This document shows, in pieces, positions 16,388 to 25,520 of a stretch of DNA of 64,000 nt (position 1 is its first letter; each line of letters begins with the position of its first letter). Where the stretch lies: the NCBI RefSeq assembly GCF_014472415.1, contig NZ_JACSZV010000001.1, positions 124,001-188,000 on the forward strand, given 5' to 3'. Made by a program: the position numbers and the translations under genes. The notes beneath the pieces were generated by a model. That model did not search any database and was not told the origin of the DNA. It was given only the letters and a program-made list of their open reading frames with translations. This DNA is from Pseudomonas sp. N40(2020). GTDB taxonomy: Bacteria > Pseudomonadota > Gammaproteobacteria > Pseudomonadales > Pseudomonadaceae.

Positions 16388-17104
16388 TTAAGACGGGCGC
16401 AAACCGCGTTCCAGCCAGAGACGGCTGGCGAGGGTGACCACGCCATCGAGCAGCAAGGCCAGCAGCGCGGTACACGCGGCGCCGAGCAGCAGTTGCGGCT
16501 GATTGTTCAGGGCGATGCCGGGGAAGATCAGGCTGCCAAGGCTGTTGGCGCCGATCAGGAACGCCAGCGGCGCGGTCCCGACGTTGATCGCCAGCGCGAC
16601 ACGCACGCCACCGACGATGATTGGCACGGCGTTGGGCAACTCGACTCGCCACAGCACCTGACGTGGGGTCATGCCGATGCCGACGGCGGCTTCTTTGAGT
16701 GAACCCTGAACGTTTTTCAGGCCTTCGTAGGTGTTGCGCACAATCGGCAGCAACGAGGCGAGGAATAAAGCGAAGATCGCCGGACCACTGCCGATGCCCA
16801 GAATCCCCAGGGCAATCGCGAGAACGGCCAGCGGCGGCACGGTGTTACCGATATTGAAAATCTGCATGAAGCGTTCAGCACGGCCGACCATGGTCGGGCG
16901 ACTGAGGAAGATGCCGGCGGGGATGCCCACGACAAGGGCGGCCAGCATTGAAGCGAGGACGAGAATCAGATGAGCTTGCAGGTAAAACAACAAATCGTCG
17001 CGGTAGTGTTCGATCGTGTTGATGCCGATCCAGTGGACCAGCAGGGCCAGGAGCGCGATAACCACCGCACCTCCCATCAGCCCTTTGCCATAGCGGATAG
17101 CCAC
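16388..17104 (-). CDS. opuCD: Osmoprotectant ABC transporter permease OpuCD
   Basis: A 238-residue inner-membrane permease, the first gene of the opuC operon in transcription order. About six membrane helices are seen (GGAVVIALLALLVHWIG, LVLASMLAALVVGIPAGIF and others) with the coupling loop KEAAVGIGMTPRQVL. It partners OpuCB. The start ATG at 17104 gives the expected length. It diverges from prfC; the 330-bp gap between them must carry the opuC promoter, but I cannot point to a convincing minus-strand box. Confidence 0.92.
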   Translation of the reverse strand: MAIRYGKGLMGGAVVIALLALLVHWIGINTIEHYRDDLLFYLQAHLILVLASMLAALVVGIPAGIFLSRPTMVGRAERFMQIFNIGNTVPPLAVLAIALGILGIGSGPAIFALFLASLLPIVRNTYEGLKNVQGSLKEAAVGIGMTPRQVLWRVELPNAVPIIVGGVRVALAINVGTAPLAFLIGANSLGSLIFPGIALNNQPQLLLGAACTALLALLLDGVVTLASRLWLERGLRPS

Positions 17105-17434
17105 AGGCGGACTCCTTTTTTATAGTCGGCGAGCGCAATCCCGTGTGGCATGCCAAACCTTGGCTGCCGGGAAAAACGTTCGCGAGAAGCAGCTCCCTCA
17201 GCACCGGCAAAAAGCGGCCTGAAAGCGAGCCATGAGCGCAGCCTCGTCAGGCTAACTTGCTGATTTTTCAGCCCCTGACGAAATGTCGTAACAGGGGATG
17301 GACGTCTCCGTGCTTTAAAAGGTTCCCATCCGAGGCAGCATTTGGCCACCCTTAATGTGCTCAACGGTTCGGTTATTGCACTGACTTGGGCTATAATCGC
17401 GGCCCTTTTTTGAATCACCGCCAGGCGATTTCCC
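17105..17434. promoter_or_regulatory. Divergent opuC/prfC intergenic region with prfC -10 box
   Basis: A 330-bp gap. TATAAT at 17392-17397, 38 bp before the prfC ATG, is a perfect -10 hexamer; the -35 region at normal spacing (near 17368-17374, ttcggtt) is weak. Nothing gene-like is seen in the rest, which includes AT-poor sequence upstream of opuCD. Confidence 0.5.
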
Positions 17435-19018
17435 ATGACCAACCAGGCCGCCGAAGTCGCGAAACGCCGCACTTTCGCCATTATTTCCCACCCCGATGCC
17501 GGTAAAACCACGATCACCGAAAAGCTCCTGTTGATGGGCAAGGCGATTGCTGTGGCCGGCACGGTGAAATCCCGTAAATCCGACCGCCATGCGACATCCG
17601 ACTGGATGGAGATGGAGAAGCAGCGTGGTATTTCCATTACCACGTCGGTCATGCAGTTCCCGTATCGCGACCACATGGTCAACCTGCTCGACACCCCGGG
17701 CCACGAAGACTTCTCCGAAGATACCTACCGCACCCTGACGGCGGTGGACTCGGCATTGATGGTTCTCGACGGCGGTAAAGGTGTTGAGCCACGGACCATT
17801 GCGCTGATGGACGTCTGCCGTCTGCGTGACACGCCGATCGTCAGCTTCATCAACAAACTCGACCGTGACATCCGCGACCCGATCGAACTGCTCGACGAGA
17901 TCGAAGCCGTTCTGAAGATCAAGGCTGCGCCGATCACCTGGCCGATCGGTTGCTACCGCGACTTCAAAGGCGTGTATCACCTGGCCGACGACTACATCAT
18001 TGTCTACACCGCCGGTCACGGTCACGAACGCACCGAAACCAAGATCATCGAGAAACTCGACTCCGACGAAGCGCGCGCGCATCTGGGCGACGAGTACGAG
18101 CGCTTCATCGAACAGCTTGAGCTTGTGCAGGGCGCCTGCCACGAGTTCAACCAGCAGGAGTTCCTCGACGGTCAACTGACCCCGGTGTTCTTCGGTACCG
18201 CGCTGGGCAACTTCGGTGTCGACCACGTTCTGGACGCAGTCGTTGACTGGGCGCCACGCCCGCTGGCCCGTGTGGCCAACGAGCGTACCGTGGAGCCGGT
18301 GGAAGAGAAGTTCTCGGGTTTCATCTTCAAGATCCAGGCGAACATGGACCCGAAACACCGCGACCGCATCGCCTTCATGCGTATCTGCTCCGGCAAATAC
18401 GAAAAAGGCATGAAGATGCGCCATGTGCGTACCGGCAAGGACGTGCGCATCGGCGACGCCCTGACGTTCTTCTCTTCCGAGCGTGAGCAACTGGAAGAGG
18501 CGTTTGCGGGCGACATCATCGGTTTGCACAACCACGGCACGATCCAGATCGGCGACACCTTCAGCGAAGGCGAAGCCCTGAGCTTCACCGGCATCCCACA
18601 CTTTGCGCCGGAACTGTTCCGTCGCGTGCGTCTGCGCGATCCGCTGAAATCCAAGCAACTGCGTCAAGGTTTGCAGCAATTGGCCGAAGAGGGCGCGACC
18701 CAGGTGTTCTTCCCGGAGCGCAGCAACGACATCATTCTCGGCGCCGTGGGTGTGCTGCAGTTCGATGTGGTCGCCAGTCGTTTGAAAGAGGAATACAAGG
18801 TCGAGTGCTCGTATGAGCCGATCACTGTTTACTCGGCGCGCTGGATTGAATGCGACGACAAGAAGAAGCTTGAAGAGTTTTCCAACAAGGCTGTGGAGAA
18901 CCTGGCATTGGACGGCGGTGGTCATCTGACTTACCTCGCACCGACGCGGGTTAACCTGGCGTTGATGGAAGAGCGTTGGCCGGATGTGAAATTCCGTGCG
19001 ACGCGTGAGCATCACTAA
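17435..19018 (+). CDS. prfC: Peptide chain release factor 3 (RF3)
   Basis: A 527-residue translational GTPase that removes RF1/RF2 from the ribosome after peptide release. GTP-binding motifs are clear: [15 protein letters not shown] (G1), [16 protein letters not shown] (G3) and NKLDRD (G4). The C-terminal RF3 domain includes [15 protein letters not shown]. Length and domain order are normal. Monocistronic, with a perfect -10 box upstream and a strong terminator downstream. The long opposite-strand frame across it is a codon-bias artefact. Confidence 0.98.
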   Translation: MTNQAAEVAKRRTFAIISHPDAGKTTITEKLLLMGKAIAVAGTVKSRKSDRHATSDWMEMEKQRGISITTSVMQFPYRDHMVNLLDTPGHEDFSEDTYRTLTAVDSALMVLDGGKGVEPRTIALMDVCRLRDTPIVSFINKLDRDIRDPIELLDEIEAVLKIKAAPITWPIGCYRDFKGVYHLADDYIIVYTAGHGHERTETKIIEKLDSDEARAHLGDEYERFIEQLELVQGACHEFNQQEFLDGQLTPVFFGTALGNFGVDHVLDAVVDWAPRPLARVANERTVEPVEEKFSGFIFKIQANMDPKHRDRIAFMRICSGKYEKGMKMRHVRTGKDVRIGDALTFFSSEREQLEEAFAGDIIGLHNHGTIQIGDTFSEGEALSFTGIPHFAPELFRRVRLRDPLKSKQLRQGLQQLAEEGATQVFFPERSNDIILGAVGVLQFDVVASRLKEEYKVECSYEPITVYSARWIECDDKKKLEEFSNKAVENLALDGGGHLTYLAPTRVNLALMEERWPDVKFRATREHH

Positions 19019-19040
19019 GCGCTGAGCTGTTATGTCCGAA

Positions 19041-19076
19041 GCCCCTGAGGTGTACGCCTCGGGGGCTTTTTTTGGT
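19041..19076 (+). terminator. Intrinsic terminator of prfC
   Basis: AGCCCCTGAGG / CCTCGGGGGCT with a six-base loop, followed by seven T residues. Confidence 0.92.
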
Positions 19077-19119
19077 CTTGGCGGCCTGTGGGCCGACCAG
19101 GCTCTGGGTGTTCTTTGTG

Positions 19120-19430
19120 AATATCCGTTTTTTTGGGTGTTGCGGCTGGCGGTTTCGCCCTTACGGCGAGGTACTTTTTCCAAACGCCGAAAAAGTACCC
19201 AAAAAGGCTTGCCGCAACGTACGGCCCGCTCGCTGAGGCTCGGGGTTCCTTCGCTCCGGAATTGATCCGGCCGCATCGCTTCCGGTTTGCTTCGCTGCAC
19301 CTCCTTTCGATGTGTTTGGCTCCGCCAAACGGCGCTTCGCGCCCACCCCCGGATCAATCCCTCCACTCAGCCTGCCGACGCGGCCTGTGGATCAAGATCA
19401 AGAGCTGCAGCCGAGCTTGCGCTCATCCTG
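19120..19430. repeat. Long structured intergenic repeat, family D, copy 1
   Basis: About 310 bp that align end to end with 34304-34616. Conserved features are 'cgcccttacggcg', a hairpin ACTTTTTC / GAAAAAGT, TTTGGC / GCCAAA, a long-range pair TTGATCCGG / CCGGATCAA, and the end 'gctgcagccgagct'. Short frames in it read as peptides, but differences between copies are mostly amino-acid changing, so it is probably not coding. It abuts a family B repeat at 19431. Confidence 0.85.
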
Positions 19431-19607
19431 TGTAGGAGCTGCCGAAGGCTGCGATCTTTTGATCTTGATTTTGCTCTTCTGTGGGAGCTGGCTTGCCAGC
19501 GATGGCGGCCTTACAGCCGACCATTTTCTAGCTGAGTGCACTCAACAACTGAGCTGCCGAAAGCAGCAAAGTCAAAAGATCGCAGCCTGCGGCAGCTCCT
19601 ACAGGGG
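19431..19607. repeat. Composite intergenic repeat: family B with an A-like unit inside
   Basis: Outer arms 'tgtaggagctgccgaaggct' and the inverted 'gcctgcggcagctcctaca' are family B. Between them lies 'tgtgggagctggcttgccag', a family A half-unit, and a short ATTTTCTAGC stretch. The longer spacing (177 bp) suggests insertion of one element into another. The 110 bp from here to the MFS gene carry no other feature I recognise. Confidence 0.75.
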
Positions 19608-19717
19608 GTTGTAGGGCGACTCCGTTTTTTGTGATCTCGGCATACTTGAGCGCGACAACCAGCGAGCTGGCCGTTAGTGTTTCAGGTTCACGAACGTCGC
19701 TTTGAGAGGTCAATGGA

Positions 19718-20911
19718 ATGACGAGTCGACTGACTCACCTGTTACGACTGGACGGCTATTTCGGCGTCATGGCCTGGGTGCTCGCGGCGCTGCTGTTCAT
19801 CAATCGCTTGAGCAGCATGGTCAAGTTGTTCATGGCGCTGTATCTGCGTCAGGAACTGGGGCTGGCGATTGAGACCGTTGGCTGGCTGCTGTCCGGTTAC
19901 GGCGCGGGACTGTTGATCGGTTCGATGGTCGGCGGGTTGCTCAGCGACCGCTTTCCCACAGCGCGTCTGACGGCAGCGTTGTTTTTTCTGTCGGCATGGA
20001 CTCTGCTGTTGTTGGGGCTGGTCACTGATGTGCCGTGGCTCGCGGCGTTGTTGCTGTTCAGTGGCGTACTCGATGGGGCGATCCGCACGCTGCATCAGCG
20101 GCTGATCATGGAGTATTGCGAAACCGCGCAACGCTCACGTGCGCAGGCTTTGAGCCGGGTCGCGCGCAACCTCGGTATGGCCGCTGCCGGCATTGCTGGC
20201 GGGGTGCTGGCGCAGACTGATTTTCGCTGGGTGTTCTTCGCCAGTGCGGCGATGACGTTGCTGGCCTTGCTGTGGTTTGTCCGCACGACATGGCGCCGTT
20301 CGGTGCTCGCACCGGAGCACTCAGCCGACAGCGCTGAATCCCCTGGTGTCCCCTATCGCGACCGGCCATTTCTATGGCTGCTGGCTGCGGCCGTTCTGCT
20401 CGGCATGGCCTTCGACACGGTCTACAGCATGCTTGGCAATTACCTCACGGATTACTACCGCTTGAGCACCGAGGCCATCGGCTGGCAGTTCGCCTTGAAC
20501 GCGGTGCTGGTGGTGACCTTGCAGATTCCGCTGAGCCATTGGGGCGAGCGCTGGGGCGTGCGTGCACAACTGGTCGCCGGTTGCGTGTTGCTGGCCATCG
20601 GGCTGGGCATGTTGCCACTGGGGTCCGGGCTGGCTTATGTCTGTTTGTCGACGCTGATCTGGACACTGGGCGAGGCGCTGTTCATGCCGCCGTTGAATGT
20701 GCTGGTCATGCAACACGCACAGGGTGGTAAAAGCGGGCAGTACTTCGGCCTGTTCTTCATGTGCTGGAGCGCCAGCGCACTGTTGTCGCCAGTGCTGGGC
20801 GGGCAGATCTACGGCCAGTTTGGCGGGCACAGTGTCTGGGTGGTCAGTGCCGTACTCGCGCTGGCGGCGATCCCGTTGGCGTGGCGGGCAACCCGTGCGC
20901 CCACCCTCTAA
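19718..20911 (+). CDS. MFS transporter, substrate unknown
   Basis: A 397-residue inner-membrane protein of the major facilitator superfamily with about 12 predicted helices. The loop GGLLSDRFPTARLTAALF between helices 2 and 3 is the family's motif A (G-x-L-x-D-R). A central loop with EHSADSAESPG separates the two six-helix halves. Start MTSRLTHLLRLDGYFG gives a short cytoplasmic N-terminus. Drug efflux or small-molecule export is the usual guess for this subgroup, but no substrate residue pattern is recognised. Single gene, bounded by repeats on the left and a 180-bp gap on the right. Confidence 0.85.
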   Translation: MTSRLTHLLRLDGYFGVMAWVLAALLFINRLSSMVKLFMALYLRQELGLAIETVGWLLSGYGAGLLIGSMVGGLLSDRFPTARLTAALFFLSAWTLLLLGLVTDVPWLAALLLFSGVLDGAIRTLHQRLIMEYCETAQRSRAQALSRVARNLGMAAAGIAGGVLAQTDFRWVFFASAAMTLLALLWFVRTTWRRSVLAPEHSADSAESPGVPYRDRPFLWLLAAAVLLGMAFDTVYSMLGNYLTDYYRLSTEAIGWQFALNAVLVVTLQIPLSHWGERWGVRAQLVAGCVLLAIGLGMLPLGSGLAYVCLSTLIWTLGEALFMPPLNVLVMQHAQGGKSGQYFGLFFMCWSASALLSPVLGGQIYGQFGGHSVWVVSAVLALAAIPLAWRATRAPTL

Positions 20912-21091
20912 ATGGCTGCACGTGCTGCTTAGCCGAATCGGTACTAGGGATTATTCGAAAGCGTTCTGCCGGGCGACGGCATTTCTATGGCTTCGATAAC
21001 GTCCTATCTGGTGAACCCGGCTGATCGGAACTAGATTTCATTCAGCGCCGGATCGGCATTGGTGTTTCACCTGCACAGGATGGAATCGATC

Positions 21092-21349
21092 ATGAAAAAC
21101 AGGTTTCTACGGGTTTTACTGCTGTTGAAAGTGATGGTCATGCTGTCCCTCGGCACCGCGACGGCCTGGGCCGAGTGCGAGGATCATGATTCCCAGGCGT
21201 TCAACGGGCAGGTGGGGCCTAGCGGGTTAATGTTGGCCGCGTCTGACTCCGAGGCTGGTGATCAGGGGCAGGGCGGCAGTGCCGATGATGATGACTCGAC
21301 TACCGAGGAGCCGGACACCGACGATGATGAGGGCGATAGCCAGAACTAG
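21092..21349 (+). CDS. Small secreted acidic protein, unknown
   Basis: An 85-residue hypothetical protein. Residues 1-27 look like a signal peptide (FLRVLLLLKVMVMLSLGT, then AWA), leaving a mature chain of about 58 residues. Its last 35 residues are mostly Asp, Glu, Ser, Gly and Thr (SADDDDSTTEEPDTDDDEG), so it is very acidic, disordered and perhaps cation-binding. I take ATG 21092; an in-frame ATG at 21080 would add four residues. A strong terminator lies just after the stop, which supports a real transcript. No family recognised. Confidence 0.6.
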   Translation: MKNRFLRVLLLLKVMVMLSLGTATAWAECEDHDSQAFNGQVGPSGLMLAASDSEAGDQGQGGSADDDDSTTEEPDTDDDEGDSQN

Positions 21350-21363
21350 TTTTCAGGCAAAAG

Positions 21364-21411
21364 AAAACCCCTTCTATCTCGACCGATGCGCAATCGAGGT
21401 GGAAGGGGTTT
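21364..21411 (+). terminator. Intrinsic terminator after the small acidic gene
   Basis: AAACCCCTTC ... GAAGGGGTTT with an inner CTCGA/TCGAG pair. It follows the stop codon by 14 bp and is nearly symmetric, so it may also serve the opposite direction. Confidence 0.8.
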
Positions 21412-21448
21412 GCTCAACACTTGAATCATTGCAACAACACAAATCCCC

Positions 21449-21539
21449 TGTGGGAGCTAGCCTGCTAGCGATTTCGGTGTATCAGTCGACGAACAGGTTG
21501 GCTGACACACCGCTTTCGCGAGCAGGCTCGCTCCCACAT
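21449..21539. repeat. Intergenic palindromic repeat, family A
   Basis: Left arm 'tgtgggagctagcctgctag', right arm 'cgcgagcaggctcgctccca'. The left arm carries changes (tagcctgctagc) that keep its own small palindrome. It lies just downstream of dppF. Confidence 0.85.
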
Positions 21540-21555
21540 TCTTTCAGGGCAGTCT

Positions 21556-22536
21556 TTACGCCGCGCCGTCGAGGAATTGCTCCGCGTAGTGGCAAGCCAC
21601 TTGGCGGTTGTCGAGAGGGCGCAGGGCCGGCTCTTCAGTGCTGCACCGCTCGGTGGCATACGGGCAGCGCTTGTGGAATGCGCAGCCAGGTGGCGGGTTC
21701 AGCGGGTTGGGCAATTCGCCGACGATTTTGATTTTCGGCTTGTTCGGGTCCGGGTGAATGGTCGGGGTCGCCGACAACAACGCCTGGGTGTACGGGTGCA
21801 GAGGGCGTTCGTAGATGTCGTTTTTCGGGCCCATTTCCACCGGGCGACCGAGGTACATCACCATCACGTCATCGGCCACGTGTTGCACTACCGCCAGGTT
21901 GTGCGAGATGAACACGTAGGCGGTGTTGAACTCCTGCTGCAGATCCATGAACAGGTTCAGCACCTGCGCCTGAATCGACACGTCCAGCGCCGAAGTCGGT
22001 TCGTCCGCCACCAGCACTTTCGGTTGCAGCATCATCGCGCGAGCGAGGGCGATCCGCTGGCGCTGACCGCCGGAGAACATGTGCGGATAACGCTGGTAGT
22101 GCTCGGGACGCAAGCCGACCTGCTTCATCATCGCCTGGACTTTTTCGCGACGCTCGGCGGCGGACAGGTTGGTGTTGATCAGCAGCGGCTCGCCGAGTTG
22201 ATCACCGACTTTCTGCCGTGGGTTCAACGACGCGTACGGGCTCTGGAACACCATCTGCACGTCTTTGCGCAGTTGCTTGCGCTGTGCCTTGTCGGCACCG
22301 GCCACTTCCTGGCCGGCGATTTTCAAGGAGCCGGACGACGGTTCTTCAATCAGGGTCAGGGCGCGGGCGAGGGTGGATTTGCCGCAGCCCGACTCGCCGA
22401 CAACCGCGAGGGTCTTGCCGGCCTCCAGTTCGAACGACACACCGTTGAGGGCGCGCACGGTCGCGTGGCCCTTGAACAGGCCACGGGAGACTTCGTAGTG
22501 ACGGGTCAGGTCGCGGGCGGTAAGTACGACGGCCAT
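21556..22536 (-). CDS. dppF: Dipeptide ABC transporter ATPase DppF
   Basis: A 326-residue cytosolic ATPase that powers dipeptide import with DppD. Motifs are Walker A GESGCGKSTLARAL, signature MFSGGQRQRIALARAM and Walker B VLVADEPTSALD. The C-terminal oligopeptide-type region (PPPGCAFHKRCPYATERC) has the Cys cluster that in DppD/DppF-type ATPases can hold an iron-sulfur cluster. The start overlaps the dppD stop by one base (TAATG). Last gene of the dpp operon in transcription order; a family A repeat follows. Confidence 0.93.
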   Translation of the reverse strand: MAVVLTARDLTRHYEVSRGLFKGHATVRALNGVSFELEAGKTLAVVGESGCGKSTLARALTLIEEPSSGSLKIAGQEVAGADKAQRKQLRKDVQMVFQSPYASLNPRQKVGDQLGEPLLINTNLSAAERREKVQAMMKQVGLRPEHYQRYPHMFSGGQRQRIALARAMMLQPKVLVADEPTSALDVSIQAQVLNLFMDLQQEFNTAYVFISHNLAVVQHVADDVMVMYLGRPVEMGPKNDIYERPLHPYTQALLSATPTIHPDPNKPKIKIVGELPNPLNPPPGCAFHKRCPYATERCSTEEPALRPLDNRQVACHYAEQFLDGAA

Positions 22537-23504
22537 TACGCCACCTCCTGGTTCAGCGGGTAGAAGCAGCGGGCGAGGCTGTTGCTTTTCGGATCAAGGG
22601 TCGGACGCTGCGTGCGGCAGCTGTCTTGCACGTACGGGCAGCGCGGCGACAGCAGGCAACCCTGCGGCCGGTCGTAACGGCCCGGGACGATGCCCGGCAG
22701 CGTCGCCAGGCGCTCGGCGCCCTGGCTGTGTTCCGGAATCGCCTTGAGCAGCGCTTCGCTGTACGGGTGCGCCGGGATGTCGAACAGTTGTGGCACCTGA
22801 CCGACTTCAACGGCTTGACCGGCGTACATCACGCACACGCGCTGGGCGGTTTCGGCCACGACGGCGAGGTCGTGGGTGATCAGCACCAGGCCCATGTTCT
22901 GTTCTTTCTGCAACGCCAGCAGCAGATCCATGATCTGTGCCTGAATCGTTACGTCGAGTGCCGTGGTCGGCTCATCCGCGATCAGCAGTTTCGGCTCACC
23001 GGCAATCGCCATGGCGATTGCAACACGCTGGCTCATACCGCCCGACAGTTGATGCGGGTAGGCGTCCATACGGCTCGCGGCGCCTGGGATTTCAACTTTT
23101 TCCAGCAGTTCGATCGCACGTTTGCGCGCTTGCTTGCCGGACATTTTCAGGTGCAGGCGCAGCACTTCTTCGATCTGGAAACCGACGGTGTAGCTCGGGT
23201 TGAGCGCGGTCATCGGGTCCTGGAACACCATCGACAAGTCTTTGCCGACGATTTGCCGACGTTGACGATTGCTCAGTTTGAGCATGTCTTTGCCGTCAAA
23301 GCTGAGCGAGTCGGCGGTCACGATGCCGGGATGCTCAATCAGCCCCATCAGCGCCATCATGGTCACGGATTTACCCGAACCCGATTCGCCAACGATGGCC
23401 AGCACTTCGCCTTTGTCGACTTTCAGGTCGAGTCCATCAACAACGGGCGTAGCAGTCTTGTCGCCGAAACGAACGTTGAGATTCTTGATTTCTAACAGTG
23501 ACAT
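22536..23504 (-). CDS. dppD: Dipeptide ABC transporter ATPase DppD
   Basis: A 322-residue partner ATPase of DppF. Motifs are Walker [17 protein letters not shown], signature [14 protein letters not shown] and Walker [13 protein letters not shown]. The C-terminal Cys-rich region ([14 protein letters not shown]) matches the oligopeptide/dipeptide subfamily. I take ATG 23504 ([14 protein letters not shown]), preceded by GAGGAGATTCC, instead of an in-frame ATG 45 bp upstream. It follows dppC by 10 bp and couples to dppF by a one-base overlap. Confidence 0.93.
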   Translation of the reverse strand: MSLLEIKNLNVRFGDKTATPVVDGLDLKVDKGEVLAIVGESGSGKSVTMMALMGLIEHPGIVTADSLSFDGKDMLKLSNRQRRQIVGKDLSMVFQDPMTALNPSYTVGFQIEEVLRLHLKMSGKQARKRAIELLEKVEIPGAASRMDAYPHQLSGGMSQRVAIAMAIAGEPKLLIADEPTTALDVTIQAQIMDLLLALQKEQNMGLVLITHDLAVVAETAQRVCVMYAGQAVEVGQVPQLFDIPAHPYSEALLKAIPEHSQGAERLATLPGIVPGRYDRPQGCLLSPRCPYVQDSCRTQRPTLDPKSNSLARCFYPLNQEVA

Positions 23505-23514
23505 TGGAATCTCC

Positions 23515-24432
23515 TCAGGCGGCGTTCTTGAGTTTCGGGTCCAGCGCATCGCGCAGACCGTCGCCCATCAGGTTGATTGCCAGCACGCTGAGCAAAATGG
23601 TCAAACCGGGCAGGCTCACCACCCACCAGGCGCGTTCGATGTAGTCGCGGGCCGAGGCCAGCATGGTGCCCCACTCAGGGGTTGGCGGTTGTACGCCAAG
23701 GCCGAGGAAGCCCAGGGCGGCGGCATCGAGAATCGCCGAGGAGAAGCTCAAGGTTGCCTGAACGATCAGCGGCGCCATGCAGTTCGGCAGTACGGTGATG
23801 AACATCAGGCGTGGCAGACCGGCACCGGCCAGGCGCGCGGCGGTCACGTAGTCGCGGTTCAGTTCGCCCATCACGGCTGCACGAGTCAGACGTACGTAGG
23901 ACGGCAAGGACACCACAGCGATAGCGATCACGGTGTTGATCAGGCCAGGGCCGAGGATGGCGACGATCGCCACAGCCAGCAGCAAGGACGGCAGGGCCAG
24001 CATGATGTCCATCAGACGCATGATGGTCGGGCCAATCATCTTCGGGAAGAAACCGGCGAACAGACCGAGCAGAATCCCCGGGATCAGCGACATCACCACC
24101 GACGACAAGCCGATCAGCAGCGACAGGCGCGAACCCTGGATCAGACGCGACAGCAGGTCGCGACCCAGTTCATCGGTACCGAGCAAAAACTGCATCTGCC
24201 CGCCTTCAAGCCACGCCGGCGGCGTCAGCAGGAAGTCACGGTATTGCTCGCTCGGGTTATGCGGCGCAACCCACGGCGCGAACAGCGCGCAGAAGATGAT
24301 CAGCAGCATGAACAGCAGGCCGGCAACCGCGCCTTTGTTCTTGGAGAAGGCTTGCCAGAATTCTTTGTACGGGGACGGATACAGCAGGCTTTGATCGACT
24401 GCTACCGCTGGAGTTGGAGTGGTCATGGTCAT
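23515..24432 (-). CDS. dppC: Dipeptide ABC transporter permease DppC
   Basis: A 305-residue inner-membrane permease with the DppC/OppC N-terminal cytoplasmic segment ([19 protein letters not shown]) followed by about six helices and the coupling loop [20 protein letters not shown]. It pairs with DppB. ATG 24432 (MTMTTPTP) lies 4 bp after the dppB stop; ATG 24426 is the alternative. An upstream in-frame ATG at 24468 would overlap dppB by 32 bp and is less likely. Confidence 0.92.
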   Translation of the reverse strand: MTMTTPTPAVAVDQSLLYPSPYKEFWQAFSKNKGAVAGLLFMLLIIFCALFAPWVAPHNPSEQYRDFLLTPPAWLEGGQMQFLLGTDELGRDLLSRLIQGSRLSLLIGLSSVVMSLIPGILLGLFAGFFPKMIGPTIMRLMDIMLALPSLLLAVAIVAILGPGLINTVIAIAVVSLPSYVRLTRAAVMGELNRDYVTAARLAGAGLPRLMFITVLPNCMAPLIVQATLSFSSAILDAAALGFLGLGVQPPTPEWGTMLASARDYIERAWWVVSLPGLTILLSVLAINLMGDGLRDALDPKLKNAA

Positions 24433-24436
24433 GATC

Positions 24437-25447
24437 TCAGCGCTGATGACGGATGCGTGGGTTGGCAAAGCCGTAGAGGATGTCCACTACGAAGTTGACC
24501 AGAATCACCAGGCAGGCGATTAACAGGATGCCGTTTTGCACAACCGGGTAGTCCCGGGCGCCGATGGCTTCGATCAGCCATTTACCGATGCCGGGCCAGG
24601 AGAAAATGGTTTCGGTCAGGACTGCACCGGCCAGCAGGGTGCCGACTTGCAGGCCGACCACGGTGAGTACCGGAATCAGCGCGTTGCGCAGACCGTGGAC
24701 GAACACCACGCGCGACGGCGACAGGCCTTTGGCCTTGGCGGTGCGGATGTAGTCTTCGCGCAGCACTTCGAGCATCGACGAGCGGGTCATCCGCGCGATC
24801 ACTGCCAGTGGAATGGTGCCGAGCACGATGGCCGGCAGAATCAGGTGATGCAGCGCATCGAAGAACGCGCCGACGTCATCGGCCAGCAGCGTATCGATCA
24901 GCATGAAACCGGTGCGCGGCTCGATGTCGTAAAGCAGGTCGATCCGCCCGGAAACCGGCGTCCAGCCCAGGCTCACCGAGAAAAACATGATCAGGATCAG
25001 ACCCCACCAGAAGATTGGCATCGAATAACCCGCGAGGGAGATGCCCATCACCCCGTGGTCGAATAAAGATCCTCGTTTGAGTGCCGCGATCACCCCGGCC
25101 AAGAGGCCCAGAATGCCGGCGAACAGCAGGGCGGCCATGGACAGTTCCAGGGTCGCCGGGAAAAGGGAGGTGAACTCGGTCCAGACGCTCTCACGCGTAC
25201 GCAGGGATTCGCCGAGATCGCCGTGGGCCAGTTTGCCGATGTAGTCCAGATACTGGGCATACAACGGTTTGTTCAGACCTAGGCGTTCCATTGCCTGAGC
25301 GTGCATTTCGGGGTCGACCCGACGTTCGCCCATCATCACTTCCACGGGGTCGCCCGGAATCATGCGAATCAACGCGAAAGTCAGCAAGGTGATGCCGAAA
25401 AACGTGGGGATCAACAACCCCAGTCGGCGGGCAATAAAACTAAACAT
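24437..25447 (-). CDS. dppB: Dipeptide ABC transporter permease DppB
   Basis: A 336-residue inner-membrane permease. The start FSFIARRLGLLIPTFFGI and RMIPGDPVEVMMGERR are hallmarks of the DppB/OppB family, and the coupling loop is IRTAKAKGLSPSRVVF. It forms the channel with DppC. It follows the binding-protein gene dppA4 by 73 bp, a gap that contains a GC-rich hairpin, a common way to make more binding protein than permease. Confidence 0.93.
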   Translation of the reverse strand: MFSFIARRLGLLIPTFFGITLLTFALIRMIPGDPVEVMMGERRVDPEMHAQAMERLGLNKPLYAQYLDYIGKLAHGDLGESLRTRESVWTEFTSLFPATLELSMAALLFAGILGLLAGVIAALKRGSLFDHGVMGISLAGYSMPIFWWGLILIMFFSVSLGWTPVSGRIDLLYDIEPRTGFMLIDTLLADDVGAFFDALHHLILPAIVLGTIPLAVIARMTRSSMLEVLREDYIRTAKAKGLSPSRVVFVHGLRNALIPVLTVVGLQVGTLLAGAVLTETIFSWPGIGKWLIEAIGARDYPVVQNGILLIACLVILVNFVVDILYGFANPRIRHQR

Positions 25448-25480
25448 CTTGTGTGGTACCTCATCAGCCGGTTAGGCGTG

Positions 25481-25510
25481 CCCGGCTTCCCTGGGGTCAG
25501 GGAGGCCGGG
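25481..25510 (-). terminator. Hairpin between dppA4 and dppB
   Basis: CCCGGCTTCCCT / AGGGAGGCCGGG (one bulge-free mismatch) with a short loop. On the minus strand it is not followed by a strong T run, so it more likely stabilises the upstream binding-protein message or attenuates than ends the operon. Confidence 0.55.
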
Positions 25511-25520
25511 AGTTTCTTAT

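Noticed and set aside
17315-19366. 683-codon open frame opposite prfC
   Set aside because: Covers prfC, its terminator and part of repeat D; no recognisable domain.
19133-19435. Peptide-like frames in repeat D (also 34270-34485 and 34394-34912)
   Set aside because: The region is a dispersed structured repeat; codon differences between copies are mostly non-silent.
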